A stretch of DNA of 64,000 nt from Variovorax sp. 679 (lineage in GTDB: Bacteria; Pseudomonadota; Gammaproteobacteria; Burkholderiales; Burkholderiaceae_C): NCBI RefSeq assembly GCF_003952185.1, contig NZ_RXFS01000003.1, positions 372,001 to 436,000 of the forward strand, given 5' to 3'. The translations under genes were made by a program, and so were the position numbers. Below are positions 63,662-64,000 of this stretch, one piece after another. Below the pieces are notes generated by a model. The model had not been told where the DNA came from, did no database searches, and was given only the letters and a program-made list of their open reading frames with translations. Position 1 is the first letter of the stretch. Every line of letters begins with the position of its first letter.

Positions 63662-64000
63662 ATGAACGTGCTCATGCTTCACGGCATCAACCACAACATG
63701 TTCGGCAAGCGCGACCCGAAGCAGTACGGGACCACCACGCTCGCGGAGATCGACACCGCGCTGCAGGCGCTCGGCCGCGAGCTGGGTGCCGAGGTAGAGA
63801 GCTACCAGACGAACAGCGAGGGCCCGATGTGCGAGCGCATCCACCAGGCCTTCGAGCAGGGCAAGGACGCGGTGCTGATCAACGCCGGGGCGTGGACCCA
63901 CTACAGCTACGGCATCCGCGATGCGCTGGCGATACTGACCTGCCCGGTGGTGGAGCTGCACATGTCGAACATCCACGCGCGCGAGGAGTTCCGGCACAAG
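63662..64000 (+). CDS. aroQ: Type II 3-dehydroquinate dehydratase (partial)
   Basis: Dodecameric dehydratase interconverting 3-dehydroquinate and 3-dehydroshikimate. The window ends after 113 codons of an expected 145-150. Active-site elements are recognisable: Tyr in KQYGTTT, QTNSEG, INAGAWTHYSYGIRDAL, and ELHMSNIHAREEFRHK at the edge. The first strand reads HGINHN where most family members have NGPNLN, so it is a diverged copy, perhaps a catabolic rather than biosynthetic enzyme. It starts 51 bases after the TIM-barrel gene on the same strand. Confidence 0.9.
   Translation, partial: MNVLMLHGINHNMFGKRDPKQYGTTTLAEIDTALQALGRELGAEVESYQTNSEGPMCERIHQAFEQGKDAVLINAGAWTHYSYGIRDALAILTCPVVELHMSNIHAREEFRHK

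Overview
The window is very GC-rich DNA that reads as the chromosome of a betaproteobacterium of the order Burkholderiales, most likely family Comamonadaceae and Variovorax-like. This rests on gene order and protein style (the mraZ-to-murC cluster, hslVU next to a dksA with an Ala/Lys-rich tail, dapF-DUF484-xerC, many LysR regulators) and not on a database search.

Region 1 (1-19.8 kb) is core genome. The division and cell-wall (dcw) cluster runs leftward: mraZ, rsmH, ftsL, ftsI, murE, murF, mraY, murD, ftsW, murG and murC (cut by the window edge). It is tightly packed with repeated 4-base ATGA overlaps and preceded by a promoter and a 10-bp-phased MraZ-box array. Upstream on the same strand lie hslV-hslU, a STAS-like protein gene and dksA. 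A DUF945/YdgA-like gene follows on the plus strand and ends in a textbook terminator.

Region 2 (19.9-25.9 kb) holds housekeeping genes on the minus strand: a CobW-type metallochaperone GTPase, rlmI, xerC, a YdcF/SanA protein, DUF484, dapF and a small GNAT protein.

Region 3 (25.9-39.5 kb) is accessory metabolism: a long minus-strand operon (isochorismatase-like hydrolase, XapX, Tat-exported amidohydrolase, DoxX, MFS exporter, alpha/beta hydrolase) with a divergent LysR gene; an HCCA-isomerase-like protein; an ECF sigma/anti-sigma pair; a DUF3455 lipoprotein; and a DHA2 exporter with a divergent LysR gene.

Region 4 (39.5-49.5 kb) is the most mobile-looking part. The 3' end of the LysR gene is duplicated about 2.5 kb away, bracketing small unknown genes and a serine hydrolase. 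A small gene has a highly structured leader. A clearly AT-rich gene encodes a stand-alone OLD-family ATPase/TOPRIM nuclease, a likely defence gene. Then come an MFS transporter with dkgB and a lectin-patatin pair.

Region 5 (49.5-64 kb) is catabolic. One cluster (SSS symporter with DUF3311, cytosine-deaminase-like hydrolase, CynX-like MFS, CMP/dCMP-type deaminase) is probably controlled by a divergent GntR gene through two TGGTTAACCA sites 22 bp apart. The last operon (Gfo/Idh/MocA dehydrogenase, polar-amino-acid-type ABC transporter, TIM-barrel protein, type II dehydroquinase cut by the window edge) faces a LysR gene and fits uptake and breakdown of a quinate- or shikimate-like compound. No tRNA, rRNA, CRISPR array or intact insertion sequence was seen.
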